Source of the DNA: Variovorax sp. PMC12 | GTDB lineage: Bacteria > Pseudomonadota > Gammaproteobacteria > Burkholderiales > Burkholderiaceae_C | Assembly: GCF_003019815.1 (NCBI RefSeq) | Contig: NZ_CP027774.1 | Location: 186,001-250,000, forward strand | Direction of reading: 5' to 3' | DNA: 64,000 bases | Shown here: positions 41,430-49,784 of the stretch, in pieces | How positions within the stretch are numbered: the stretch's first letter is position 1 | How the letters are laid out: each line of letters starts with the position of its first letter | Position numbers and translations under genes: made by a program | The notes under the pieces: generated by a model | What the model saw: only the letters and a program-made list of their open reading frames with translations | Databases searched by the model: none | What the model was told of the DNA's origin: nothing

Positions 41430-41924
41430 TCAGCGCTCGTGGGGAAAGAGCCGTTCGATCGGACAGTGCGTCTTGATGAACGGCGACTTGATGACGATGT
41501 AGCTGAAGTACTTCGCGATACCGATGTTGCGTTCGAGCAGCCCCTCGATCACTTCCTGGTAGTGGTTCACACCACGGGTGAGGAAGCGCAGCAGGTAGTC
41601 GTAGCCGCCACTGACCAGATGGCATTCGAGCACCTCGTCGACCTCGCGGATCGCGGCCTCGAAGCGCACGAAATCCTCGCGGTGGTGGTCCGACAGGGTG
41701 ACCTCGGTGAACACGGTCAGCGTGTCGCCGAGTTTTTCGAGCCGCAGGTGCGCGCCGTAGCCAGCGATGTAGCCGGCCTGCTCCAGTCGCTTCACCCGGA
41801 TCAGGCAGGGGCTGGGCGACAACCCCACCGCGTCGGCCAGGTCGACGTTGGTCATGCGCCCGTTCTTCTGCAACTGGGCCAGGATGCGCAGGTCAAGTCG
41901 GTCGATCTTGAAAGCTTCAGACAT
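41430..41924 (-). CDS. Lrp/AsnC-family transcriptional regulator
   Basis: A 164-residue regulator with N-terminal helix-turn-helix (LDLRILAQLQKNGRMTNVDL, SPSPCLIRVKRLEQAGYI) and C-terminal RAM ligand-binding domain (FEAAIREVDEVLECHLVSGG, YDYLLRF). Lrp proteins bind amino acids and form octamers or dimers. It lies just downstream of the aminotransferase gene on the same strand with a 67-bp gap, so it probably controls that gene in response to an amino acid or amine. Confidence 0.92.
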   Translation of the reverse strand: MSEAFKIDRLDLRILAQLQKNGRMTNVDLADAVGLSPSPCLIRVKRLEQAGYIAGYGAHLRLEKLGDTLTVFTEVTLSDHHREDFVRFEAAIREVDEVLECHLVSGGYDYLLRFLTRGVNHYQEVIEGLLERNIGIAKYFSYIVIKSPFIKTHCPIERLFPHER

Positions 41925-41991
41925 GGCAATCCTGAAAAAAGCGAAAGAGGCCTCGATTCTGCTTCGTCGGCGCGATGCCGGGGCACTCCTT

Positions 41992-43395
41992 TCAAGTCGC
42001 CAGCGCAGCGCGGACGTCGGGCGCGTCGAGCACGTCGTCGAGCGTCTTCTTCAGGCGCGCGAACAGCTGCGCGAACTCGTCCTGCGTGAAGGTGAGCGCG
42101 GGCGCAAAGCCGAGGATGTGATCGCCGAAGGAGCGGAACACCAGCCCGTTGCGATAGCCGGCTGCGAAGATGCGGTCGGACAACCCGAGCGCCGCATCGA
42201 AGCCGCGCTTGCTGGCCTTGTCGCTCACCAGCTCCAGCGCGCCCAGCAGGCCGCGGTGGCGTGCGTCGCCCACCAGCGGATGCGCGCGCAGCGCGTCGAG
42301 CCCGGCCGAGAAATGCGCCGCGCCGCGCTGGCCGTTGGCCAGGATGCCGCCTTCCTCGTAGAGCCGCAGCACCTCGAGCGCGACAGCGGCGCCGACCGGG
42401 TGCGCCGAATAGGTCGCGCCGTGGCCGATGGATGCGCCCGCAGGCGCGCCGTCGGCGATGCCGGCGTAGACCTTCTCGGACATCATGGTCGCGCCCATCG
42501 GCACGTAGCCGGCCGTCAGGCCCTTGGCCATGGTCATCAGGTCGGGCTCCACGCCTTCGGCCTCGCAGGCGAACATGGGGCCGGTGCGGCCGAAGCCGGT
42601 GATCACCTCGTCGACCACGAAGAGGATGTCCAGCTCGCGCGCGGCCTCGCGCATGGCCTTGAGCCAGCCCTTGGGCGGCACGATGACGCCGCCCGAGCCC
42701 TGGATGGGCTCGCAGAAGAAGGCCGCCACGTTGTCCGCGCCCAGCTCGGCCACCTTGGCGCGCAGCGCCGCGACCGACGAGGCAATCAGTGCCTGCGGAT
42801 CGGCGCCGTCGGCATGGCGGTAGGCATAGGGCGACGCGATGTAGTGCTGCGTGGGCAGCGGCAGGTCGAAGCCGCGATGGAAGGCCGGCAGCGCCGTGAG
42901 GCCTGCGCCGGTGGACGACGAGCCGTGGTAGCCGCGCTCCAGCGAAATGAAATGCTTCTTCGACGGCCGGCCGGTCGCGTTGTAGTACTGCACGATGAAG
43001 CGCACCGCGGCATCGACCGCCTCGGAGCCGCCCAGCGTGAGGTACACGCGGGTCAGCGACGCGGGCGTGATCTGCACCAGCTTCTGCGCCAGGCGGATGG
43101 CCGGCTCGCTGCTGAAGTGGAAGTAGCCGGTCGCGTACGGCAGCTTGCGCATCTGCTCGGTGGCGGCCTGCACCACGCTCTCCTGCCCGTAGCCCACGTT
43201 CACGCACCACAGGCCGGCGAAGGCGTCGAGCAGTTGGTGGCCGTTGCCGTCGGTGAGCCAGGCGCCCTGGCCCGAGGCCAGCACGGTGGGCCCGCGCTGC
43301 TCGTGCACGCGCCAGGGCGAGACGGGGTGGATGAGGTGCGCGCGGTCGACGGCGTCGAGCGCGGCTTGTGGGGGCAGTGCGGTGGGGTGCGTCAT
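41992..43395 (-). CDS. Class III PLP-dependent aminotransferase (omega-amino acid/amine:pyruvate type)
   Basis: A 467-residue class III transaminase. The PLP lysine is in TMAKGLTAGYVPMGATMMS; the Asp that binds the pyridine nitrogen is in LFVVDEVITGFGRTG; ERGYHGSSSTGAG binds the phosphate. It resembles beta-alanine/putrescine/taurine:pyruvate aminotransferases. The ATG at 43395 gives the family-like start; a longer frame to 43614 is noncoding. An Lrp gene follows and a palindrome lies upstream. It likely moves an amino group from an omega-amino acid or diamine to pyruvate, yielding a semialdehyde that the dehydrogenases further right could oxidise. Confidence 0.9.
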   Translation of the reverse strand: MTHPTALPPQAALDAVDRAHLIHPVSPWRVHEQRGPTVLASGQGAWLTDGNGHQLLDAFAGLWCVNVGYGQESVVQAATEQMRKLPYATGYFHFSSEPAIRLAQKLVQITPASLTRVYLTLGGSEAVDAAVRFIVQYYNATGRPSKKHFISLERGYHGSSSTGAGLTALPAFHRGFDLPLPTQHYIASPYAYRHADGADPQALIASSVAALRAKVAELGADNVAAFFCEPIQGSGGVIVPPKGWLKAMREAARELDILFVVDEVITGFGRTGPMFACEAEGVEPDLMTMAKGLTAGYVPMGATMMSEKVYAGIADGAPAGASIGHGATYSAHPVGAAVALEVLRLYEEGGILANGQRGAAHFSAGLDALRAHPLVGDARHRGLLGALELVSDKASKRGFDAALGLSDRIFAAGYRNGLVFRSFGDHILGFAPALTFTQDEFAQLFARLKKTLDDVLDAPDVRAALAT

Positions 43396-43505
43396 GGGCT
43401 GTGAAGGAGCGAGAGCGGAGGAAGCTTTCGATGCCCTCAGCTTAGGCGGCACGCCCTGCAAGGTGGTGCTGCTTTGGGGGTGCCGCACGCAGCAGCCTGC
43501 GGTTG

Positions 43506-43520
43506 TGCATGCGGCATGCA
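43506..43520. promoter_or_regulatory. 15-bp palindrome upstream of aminotransferase
   Basis: TGCATGCGGCATGCA is a perfect inverted repeat with 7-bp arms, 111 bp upstream of the aminotransferase start. AsnC/Lrp proteins often bind 15-bp palindromes, and an Lrp gene is next to the aminotransferase, so this is a candidate Lrp site. Confidence 0.45.
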
Positions 43521-43552
43521 GCAGATCGTGCGGCGGCCTGCGATTCCTCCGC

Positions 43553-44485
43553 TCAGTACCCGCGCGCGCGGTCGACCAGCCCGACCATCGGCTTGCCTGC
43601 CTCGAAGCGCGCAAGGTTGTCGAGCACCACTTCGGCCGCGCTCAATGGCTGCGTCATGCTCGCGATGTGGGGCGTGAGCTGGATGCGCGGATGGCGCCAG
43701 AAGTCGTGCTCCGGCGGCAGCGGCTCGGGATCGGTCACGTCGAGCACCGCATCGCCGATCTGTCCGCTGGCGAGTGCGCCCAGGAGGTCGGCATCCACGA
43801 GTTGCGGCCCGCGCCCCGCATGCACCAGTCCGGCGCCCGGTGGCAGCAACGAGAACAGCCGCGCATCGAGAAAACCGCGCGTCGAATCGGTCAGCGGCAG
43901 CAGGCACACGAGGATGTCGGTGCGCGCGAGGAAGGCCGGCAGTTCGTCCGCGCCGGCATGGCATTGCACGCCGTCGACGGCATGGCGCGAACGGCTCCAG
44001 CCCGCGCAGTCGAAGCCCAGCGCCACGAGCTGTGCCAGCACGGCCTGCCCGAGCGAGCCCAGCCCGAGCACGCCGATGCGGCGTTCGCTCGCAGGGCGCA
44101 CCGTCAGCGGCTTCCAGAGGCCCTCCTGCTGCTGGCGCCGGTATTGCGGCATGTCGCGGTGCAGGCCGAGCACCGCATGCGTCACGTACTCGACCATGCC
44201 GCGCACGATGCCGGGCTCGACCATGCGCACCACGGGCAGCGCAGGTGGCAGCGACGCGAAGTCGAACTGGTCGACGCCCGCGCCCGAAGAAAACAGCACC
44301 TGCAGATCGGGGAAGCGCGTCGCCAGGTCGTCCGGCGGCTCCCACGCCGCGAGAAAGCGCACGTGTGCCGGATCGCCGATGTCGGGCCAGATGCGGAAGT
44401 CGATGTCGGGCGCGCGTCGGCGGAACACGTCGGCCCACAGGCGGCCTCTTGCCGGGTCGGATTTGTAGAGGAAGGTGGTTTTCAT
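43553..44485 (-). CDS. D-2-hydroxyacid dehydrogenase, GhrA-like glyoxylate/hydroxypyruvate reductase
   Basis: A 310-residue NAD(P)-dependent dehydrogenase. The Rossmann motif is IGVLGLGSLGQAVLAQLVAL; the catalytic Arg is near CLLPLTDSTRGFLDARLFSL; Glu is in DVTDPEPLPP and the catalytic His in LTPHIASMTQ. Similarity is to the GhrA branch, which reduces glyoxylate and hydroxypyruvate. It lies between the aminotransferase and GNAT genes on the same strand; a hydroxypyruvate or keto acid from transamination is a plausible substrate. Confidence 0.9.
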   Translation of the reverse strand: MKTTFLYKSDPARGRLWADVFRRRAPDIDFRIWPDIGDPAHVRFLAAWEPPDDLATRFPDLQVLFSSGAGVDQFDFASLPPALPVVRMVEPGIVRGMVEYVTHAVLGLHRDMPQYRRQQQEGLWKPLTVRPASERRIGVLGLGSLGQAVLAQLVALGFDCAGWSRSRHAVDGVQCHAGADELPAFLARTDILVCLLPLTDSTRGFLDARLFSLLPPGAGLVHAGRGPQLVDADLLGALASGQIGDAVLDVTDPEPLPPEHDFWRHPRIQLTPHIASMTQPLSAAEVVLDNLARFEAGKPMVGLVDRARGY

Positions 44486-44544
44486 GAGGAGATCAGCTCA
44501 GGCTGGTACCCGGTCGGCGCGCTCGCGCCCTGAACAGCACGCGC

Positions 44545-45423
44545 TCATCCCACGGCCTGGGTCACGACGGCGAAGAGCGAGGGCCCGCCGGGCGGCGTCA
44601 CGAGAGGCGCACCACGCACCATCGTCGTGGGCGCATCCACGCGCAGCAGCCCGATGCTCTCCAGGCATTCGGCCAGCCCGCTGTCGAAGTCGATGTCGAT
44701 GCGCGTGAAGTGCCCGGCATTCACGCTGGCGAGGTGCGCGATCAGCGCCTTGGCGCCATCGAGATCGGGCGCGACCACCGGCCCGATCGAATGACCGCGC
44801 CCGAAGCGGCGCAGCATCGCGAAGCCGCGCGGTTCGTTGTCGTGGTCGAGCACCACGCAGGCGTCGGCGCTGGCCAGCAGATCCTTGATCAGTGCATCGC
44901 GCGGCATGCCGCGCGCCGCGGCGTCCAGGGCCTGCAATGCGGCGGCCTCGTGGACACCGGCGGGCCGCAGTCGCCAGCCGGGCTGCAGGGCCACCAGCGG
45001 CGCGGGCTGCGCGAGGCCCTGGTGCTGGCGCAGCTCGCCCGTGCGCACGAAGCCCAGGCGCTCGTAGAGGCCGCGCCCCTCGGCGGTGGCGTGCAGCAGC
45101 ACCGTGCGGTCTTCCAGGCCGTCGAGCACCGCGCTCATCAGGCGATGCCCGATGCGGCGGCCCTGGCAGGCCGGCGTCACGACCACGAGGCCCAGGCTTG
45201 CGTGGCGCTCGCCCCAGAGCCAGCGCAGCGCGCAACCGACGATCTCGCCGTCACGCTCGGCCACCACGCCTTGCGCATGCGCGAACACCTGCTCCCAGTC
45301 CGCCAGCCGGTGCGGCCAGCGCAACTGGTCGGTCAGCGCCTGCGCGGACGGCAGGTCGGAGGGGGTCATCGGTCTGAGCACCACGCCGTCGCCGGCGGGT
45401 GCATTCGGGGTCTGGTCAGGCAT
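44545..45423 (-). CDS. GNAT-family N-acetyltransferase, tandem domain
   Basis: A 292-residue protein with an N-terminal GNAT domain (VVLRPMTPSDLPSAQALTDQ, LGLVVVTPACQGRRIGHRLM for acetyl-CoA binding, then GRGLYERLGFVRTGE) and a second, diverged GNAT-like domain (WRLRPAGVHEAAALQALDAA, ACVVLDHDNEPRGFAMLRRF) in the C-terminal half. It transfers an acetyl group from acetyl-CoA to an amine; the acceptor is unknown. The ATG at 45423 is preceded by a palindrome (AAGGGATTTCCCTT at 45441-45454). Confidence 0.85.
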   Translation of the reverse strand: MPDQTPNAPAGDGVVLRPMTPSDLPSAQALTDQLRWPHRLADWEQVFAHAQGVVAERDGEIVGCALRWLWGERHASLGLVVVTPACQGRRIGHRLMSAVLDGLEDRTVLLHATAEGRGLYERLGFVRTGELRQHQGLAQPAPLVALQPGWRLRPAGVHEAAALQALDAAARGMPRDALIKDLLASADACVVLDHDNEPRGFAMLRRFGRGHSIGPVVAPDLDGAKALIAHLASVNAGHFTRIDIDFDSGLAECLESIGLLRVDAPTTMVRGAPLVTPPGGPSLFAVVTQAVG

Positions 45424-45938
45424 TGAAGGGTCTCGCAGCAAAGGGATTTCCCTTCCATCTTGGACGACATCGGCGCGCGTTGCCAGACCGGAAGCGACCC
45501 GCGACGCAACTTGCAAGCTTCGGCTGCCGAGCGCCCGGGTTTTGCAATTCGCTGCGGTGGGGCGCCGCTGTACGCATACAAATGCTGCGCCAACCTGCCT
45601 AGCATGGACCGCCGCTCTTGCGCAGTCCCACCGATCACACGCCCATGCAAGCCTTCCAGACGCGACAGATCTTCCCGGCCGATGCCGGCCGCATCGTCGT
45701 GCATCAGCGGCGCACCGAGGTGCACGCCGCACCTGCGCAGGGCAGACCGCATGGCATGCCGTCGCCGGCCCTCCAAACCGCAGCTTCATCGCGGCGGGCA
45801 ACGTATTTCCGTACAACTGCTGCCTGGCTGCGTGCTGCAATCAATCCGTAATTTGCTTGTCGCAATTGCCGTCTGAAGAAGTGGCCGGCGACCGGTTCCA
45901 ACAGGCCGACGAACTAACGACACACAGGACCAGAGACC
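45424..45938. other. Gene-free divergent intergenic region
   Basis: I find no supportable gene in these 515 bp between the GNAT gene and the HAD/ABC operon. Short frames exist but lack ribosome-binding sites and recognisable sequence. The region has AAGGGATTTCCCTT at 45441-45454 next to the GNAT start, and an AT-richer stretch at 45795-45870 with AATTTGC and GCAATT as a near-palindrome, which probably holds the promoter of the operon that starts at 45939. Confidence 0.5.
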
Positions 45939-46604
45939 ATGACCTTCAAACCCAAGTACGTGACTTTCGACTGCTACGGAACGCTGACCCGCTTCCGCAT
46001 GGCGGAGATGTCCCACGAGCTCTTTGCCGACCGCGTTCCGGCCGAGCGCATGGCGCAGTTCATTGCCGACTTCGCGGCCTACCGCTTCGACGAGGTGCTC
46101 GGTGCCTGGCAGCCCTACGAGGTGGTTCTGAAGAACGCCGTGCGGCGCCTGTGCCGCAAATGGAAGATCCAGTACTTCGACATCGACGCGCAGAAGATCT
46201 ACGACGCGGTGCCCACCTGGGGCCCGCACGACGACGTGCCCGCCGGCTTGGCCAAGGTGGCCAAGGAAATTCCGCTGGTGATCCTGTCGAACGCGTCGGA
46301 CGACCAGATCCAGAAGAACGTCGCGACGCTGGGCGCGCCCTTCCACCGCGTCTACACCGCGCAGCAGGCACAGGCCTACAAGCCGCGCCTGACGGCCTTC
46401 GAGTACATGCTCGACTCGCTGGGCTGCAACCCTGAAGACGTGCTGCACGTCTCGTCCAGCCTGCGCTACGACCTGATGTCGGCGGACGACCTGGGCATCG
46501 TCAACAAGGTGTTCGTCAACCGCGGCCACGGGCCCGGCAATCCGGCGTACCGCTACACGGAAATCAAGGACATCGGCGGCCTGCCAGGCGTCGTGGGTCT
46601 CTGA
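45939..46604 (+). CDS. HAD-superfamily hydrolase, type II haloacid dehalogenase-like
   Basis: A 221-residue HAD enzyme. Motif I is VTFDCYGTLTRF with the nucleophile Asp, exactly the haloacid-dehalogenase form; motif II is VILSNASDDQ; the Lys is in AQAYKPRLTAF; motif IV is HVSSSLRYDLMSADDLG. It is the first gene of an operon with an FAD oxidoreductase, a peptide-type ABC importer and dehydrogenases, so it probably hydrolyses a C-N, C-X or phosphate bond in that pathway rather than acting as a general dehalogenase. Good start at 45939. Confidence 0.86.
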   Translation: MTFKPKYVTFDCYGTLTRFRMAEMSHELFADRVPAERMAQFIADFAAYRFDEVLGAWQPYEVVLKNAVRRLCRKWKIQYFDIDAQKIYDAVPTWGPHDDVPAGLAKVAKEIPLVILSNASDDQIQKNVATLGAPFHRVYTAQQAQAYKPRLTAFEYMLDSLGCNPEDVLHVSSSLRYDLMSADDLGIVNKVFVNRGHGPGNPAYRYTEIKDIGGLPGVVGL

Positions 46605-46635
46605 TCTTTCTTCTGCACCGCACCAGCCCCCAGCC

Positions 46636-47928
46636 ATGAAGCTCGACTCTTACTGGACCGATTCGGCACCTGCCTTCGTGCCCGAGGCGCGAGAGCTCCC
46701 GGCGCAGGTCGACGTCGCCATCGTCGGCGGCGGCTTCACCGGCCTGTCGGCGGCGCTGGCGCTGGCCAGGCGGGGCGCGCGCGTCGCGGTGCTCGAGGCC
46801 GGCACGCGGGTGGCGGCCGAAGCGTCGGGGCGCAACGGCGGGCACGTCAACAACGGGCTGGCGGTCGACTACGCCGATGTGGCCGCCAAGGTGGGCGTCG
46901 AACGCGCACGCGGCTGGTACCACGCGTACGACGCTGCGGTCGACACCGTGGCGCGGCTGGTGCGCGAGGAAGCCATCGACTGCGACTTCATGCGCCACGG
47001 CAAGCTCAAGCTCGCCACGCGGGCGAACCAGATGAGCGCGCTCGCGCACAGCGCGCGGCGCCTGCTCGACGATGGCGTGGACAACGATATCGAGATCCTG
47101 GACGCGGCACGCGTGCGCGCCGAAGTGCAGAGCGATCGCTTCCACGGCGGCCTGCTCTACAAGCGCAGCGGCCAGATGCACATGGGCCGCTTCGCGCACG
47201 GGCTGGCCACCGCAGCGCAGCGCTGCGGCGCGCAGATCCACACCGGCACCGAAGTGCGCCGCATCGAACGGGTGGGCCAGGGCCACGCCCACCGGCTGCA
47301 CACAGCGCGCGGCACGGTCGCCGCCGAGCAGGTGCTGCTGGCCACGGGCGCGACGCGCCATGGCGGCTACGGCAGCTTCGGCTGGCTGCGCCGGCGCATC
47401 GTGCCGATCGGCAGCTTCATCGTCGTCACCGAGCCGCTGGGCGCGGAGCGCGCGCAGGCACTGCTCGCGGGACAGCGCACCTACACGACCATCGCGAACA
47501 TCCACCACTACTTCCGGCTCACGGCGGACCACCGGCTGGTGTTCGGCGGGCGCGCACGCTTCGCGGTCTCCAGCCCTCAGTCGGACGCCGCCAGCGGAGA
47601 GATCCTGCGCGCAGGGCTGGCCCAGACCTTTCCACAGCTCGGCGAGGTGCGGCTCGACTATTGCTGGGGCGGACTGGTCGACATGACGCAGGACCGCCTG
47701 CCGCACGCCGGCGAACGCGACGGCCTCTACTACGCCATGGGCTACAGCGGCCACGGCACGCAGATGTCGGTGCACATGGGCGATCGCATGGCCGCCGTGA
47801 TGAACGGCGATGCGGGCGCCAACCCGTGGCAGGGCCGCGACTGGCCCGCCATTCCCGGCCACTTCGGCCCGCCGTGGTTCCTTCCGGCGGTGGGCCTCTA
47901 CTACCGGCTCAAGGACAGGCTGGCCTGA
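46636..47928 (+). CDS. FAD-dependent amine/amino-acid oxidoreductase (DAO family, PuuB/OrdL-like)
   Basis: A 430-residue flavoprotein of the D-amino-acid-oxidase fold. The FAD motif is VDVAIVGGGFTGLSAALALA with EAG at the end of the second strand; EASGRNGGHVNNGLAVDYAD and the C-terminal YYAMGYSGHGTQMSVHMGDR are typical of gamma-glutamylputrescine oxidase and related enzymes. It would oxidise a secondary or primary amine to an aldehyde or keto acid. The aldehyde dehydrogenases later in the operon could take the product to an acid. Confidence 0.88.
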   Translation: MKLDSYWTDSAPAFVPEARELPAQVDVAIVGGGFTGLSAALALARRGARVAVLEAGTRVAAEASGRNGGHVNNGLAVDYADVAAKVGVERARGWYHAYDAAVDTVARLVREEAIDCDFMRHGKLKLATRANQMSALAHSARRLLDDGVDNDIEILDAARVRAEVQSDRFHGGLLYKRSGQMHMGRFAHGLATAAQRCGAQIHTGTEVRRIERVGQGHAHRLHTARGTVAAEQVLLATGATRHGGYGSFGWLRRRIVPIGSFIVVTEPLGAERAQALLAGQRTYTTIANIHHYFRLTADHRLVFGGRARFAVSSPQSDAASGEILRAGLAQTFPQLGEVRLDYCWGGLVDMTQDRLPHAGERDGLYYAMGYSGHGTQMSVHMGDRMAAVMNGDAGANPWQGRDWPAIPGHFGPPWFLPAVGLYYRLKDRLA

Positions 47929-48000
47929 GGCTTGCCTTCGCCCCCTTCTTTCTTTCGTTTCCGCTTTTCTTCCACCCAAGGCCTCCCAGGAGCACCCACC

Positions 48001-49623
48001 ATGAGCGACAGCAGCAACAAGAGCTTCGAAAACCTCGTCGGCCCCGATGAAAGCCTTCGTGTCATGGCATCGCTCAAGCGCGGTGCCTCCCGGCGCGACA
48101 TCCTGGCGATGCTGATGGCCGGCGGCATGCAGGCCACGCTGGCCGGCAGCCTCGCGGGCATGGCGGTGTCGGCGCACGCGCAGACGCCGCGGCGCGGCGG
48201 CCGCATCCGGGTGGCGGGCGCCACGGCCGCCGCGACCGACACGCTCGACCCCGCCAAGCAGTCGAACCAGACCGACTACTCGCGCTGCAACATGCTCTAC
48301 AACGGCCTGACTTCGCTGGACGGCAGCCTCGCGCCGCAGCCCGCGCTGGCCGAATCCTTCACCACGAAGGACGCGAAGACCTGGGTGTTCACGCTGCGCA
48401 AGGGTGTCGCCTTCCACGACGGCAAGGCGCTCGCGCCCGCCGACGTGGTCTTCTCGGTGATGCGCCACAAGGAGCCCGCCGTCGCCTCCAAGGCCAAGGT
48501 GCTGGCCGACCAGATCGAGAGCGTGAAGGCCACGGGCGCGAATGAAGTGACGATCGTGCTGAGCGCGCCCAACGCCGACCTGCCGGTGATCCTGGGCACC
48601 TTCCACTTCCAGATCGTCAAGGACGGCACCACCGACTTCAACGCCGGCATCGGCACCGGCCCCTACAAGCTCAAGGAGTTCAAGCCCGGCATCCGCTCGC
48701 TGGTGGTGCGCAACGAGGCCTACTGGAAGACCGGCAAGCCGTACCTCGACGAGATCGAGTTCGTCGGCATCGGCGACGAGAGCGCGCGCGTCAATGCGCT
48801 GCTGTCGGGCGGCATGGACCTGGTGGCCTCGGTCAATCCGCGCTCGGTGGAGCGCGTCAAGGGCACGCCCGGCTTCGGCATCTTCGTGACCCAGTCCGGC
48901 CAGTATTCCGATCTGGTGATGCGCAAGGACGTGGGCCCCGGCGCCAACCCCGATTTCGTGCTCGGCATGAAGCACCTGTTCGACCGCGAACAGATGAAGA
49001 AGACCATCGCGCTCGACTACGCGGTGGTCGGCAACGACCAGCCGATCGACCCGACCAACCGCTTCCACTTCGCCGGCCTGCCGCAGCGCCCCTTCGACCT
49101 CGACAAGGCCAGGTTCCACCTGCAGAAATCGGGTGTCACCGGCAAGGTGTCGATGGTGGCCTCGCCCGCCGCGCTGTACTCGGTGGAAATGTCCTTGCTG
49201 CTGCAGCAGACCGCCCAGCGCGCCGGCCTGGAGATCGACATCAAGCGCATGCCGGCGGACGGCTACTGGTCGAACCACTGGCTCAACAGCCAGGTGGGCT
49301 TCGGCAACGTCAACCCGCGCCCGAGTGCGGACGTGCTGCTCACGCAGTTCTTCCAGTCGGGCGCTGCCTGGAACGAGTCGCGCTGGAAGAGCGACAAATT
49401 CGACCAGCTGCTGCTGGCCGCGCGCGCCGAGACCGACCTGGCCAAGCGCAAGCAGATGTACGCCGACATGCAGACCATGATCCACCAGGACGCGGGCATC
49501 GGCATTCCGCTGTTCCTCGCGAGCATCGACGGGCACAGCGCCAAGCTCAAGGGGCTGTCGCCGATTCCGCTGGGCGGCCTCATGGGCTACAACTTCGCCG
49601 AGAACGTCTGGCTTGAATCATGA
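48001..49623 (+). CDS. ABC transporter substrate-binding protein, family 5 (dipeptide/amine type)
   Basis: A 540-residue solute-binding protein of family 5 (DppA/OppA-like). A 35-residue hydrophilic leader precedes a twin-arginine-like signal (ASRRDILAMLMAGGMQATLA, cut near AHAQ). Family features are DTLDPAKQSNQTDYSRCNML, TWVFTLRKGVAFHDGKALAP and GTGPYKLKEFKPGIRSLVVR. Such receptors bind peptides, opines, or other amines. ATG 48001 follows AGGAG closely. A structured repeat separates it from the permease genes and may let the receptor be made in excess. Confidence 0.9.
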   Translation: MSDSSNKSFENLVGPDESLRVMASLKRGASRRDILAMLMAGGMQATLAGSLAGMAVSAHAQTPRRGGRIRVAGATAAATDTLDPAKQSNQTDYSRCNMLYNGLTSLDGSLAPQPALAESFTTKDAKTWVFTLRKGVAFHDGKALAPADVVFSVMRHKEPAVASKAKVLADQIESVKATGANEVTIVLSAPNADLPVILGTFHFQIVKDGTTDFNAGIGTGPYKLKEFKPGIRSLVVRNEAYWKTGKPYLDEIEFVGIGDESARVNALLSGGMDLVASVNPRSVERVKGTPGFGIFVTQSGQYSDLVMRKDVGPGANPDFVLGMKHLFDREQMKKTIALDYAVVGNDQPIDPTNRFHFAGLPQRPFDLDKARFHLQKSGVTGKVSMVASPAALYSVEMSLLLQQTAQRAGLEIDIKRMPADGYWSNHWLNSQVGFGNVNPRPSADVLLTQFFQSGAAWNESRWKSDKFDQLLLAARAETDLAKRKQMYADMQTMIHQDAGIGIPLFLASIDGHSAKLKGLSPIPLGGLMGYNFAENVWLES

Positions 49624-49784
49624 CTCGCCCCCAGGCTTCGCGCACTTCGTGTCGCTTCGCCAACCCCCTTCCGGGGGCAACACCTGCGGCCCGGCAAAGC
49701 CGGTTGCGCGGTGTTTCCCGAAGGGGCCTGGCTCCGCAGGCCGCGTCGGTGCGCTACTGCCTCCAGTGAAATGGGATTGCTGAG
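49624..49784. repeat. Structured intergenic repeat within an operon
   Basis: This 160-bp gap is rich in inverted repeats: CCCCTTCCGGGGG, then CCGGC-AAA-GCCGG, and flanking CACC/GGTG, AAGGGGCC and CTCCGCAGGCC stems. It resembles, from memory, the GC-rich repeats found between genes in Variovorax-type genomes; no second copy lies in this window. Placed right after the binding-protein gene, it may stabilise that part of the mRNA. Confidence 0.5.

Noticed and set aside
45618..45851. Possible small gene in the 45.4-45.9 kb gap
   Set aside because: No ribosome-binding site, no recognisable sequence, and several equally long frames overlap it.
46564..49536. 990-codon open frame on the minus strand
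   Set aside because: It is antisense to the FAD oxidoreductase and the family 5 receptor, is His/Arg/Val-rich in the way GC-rich antisense frames are, and has no recognisable motif.
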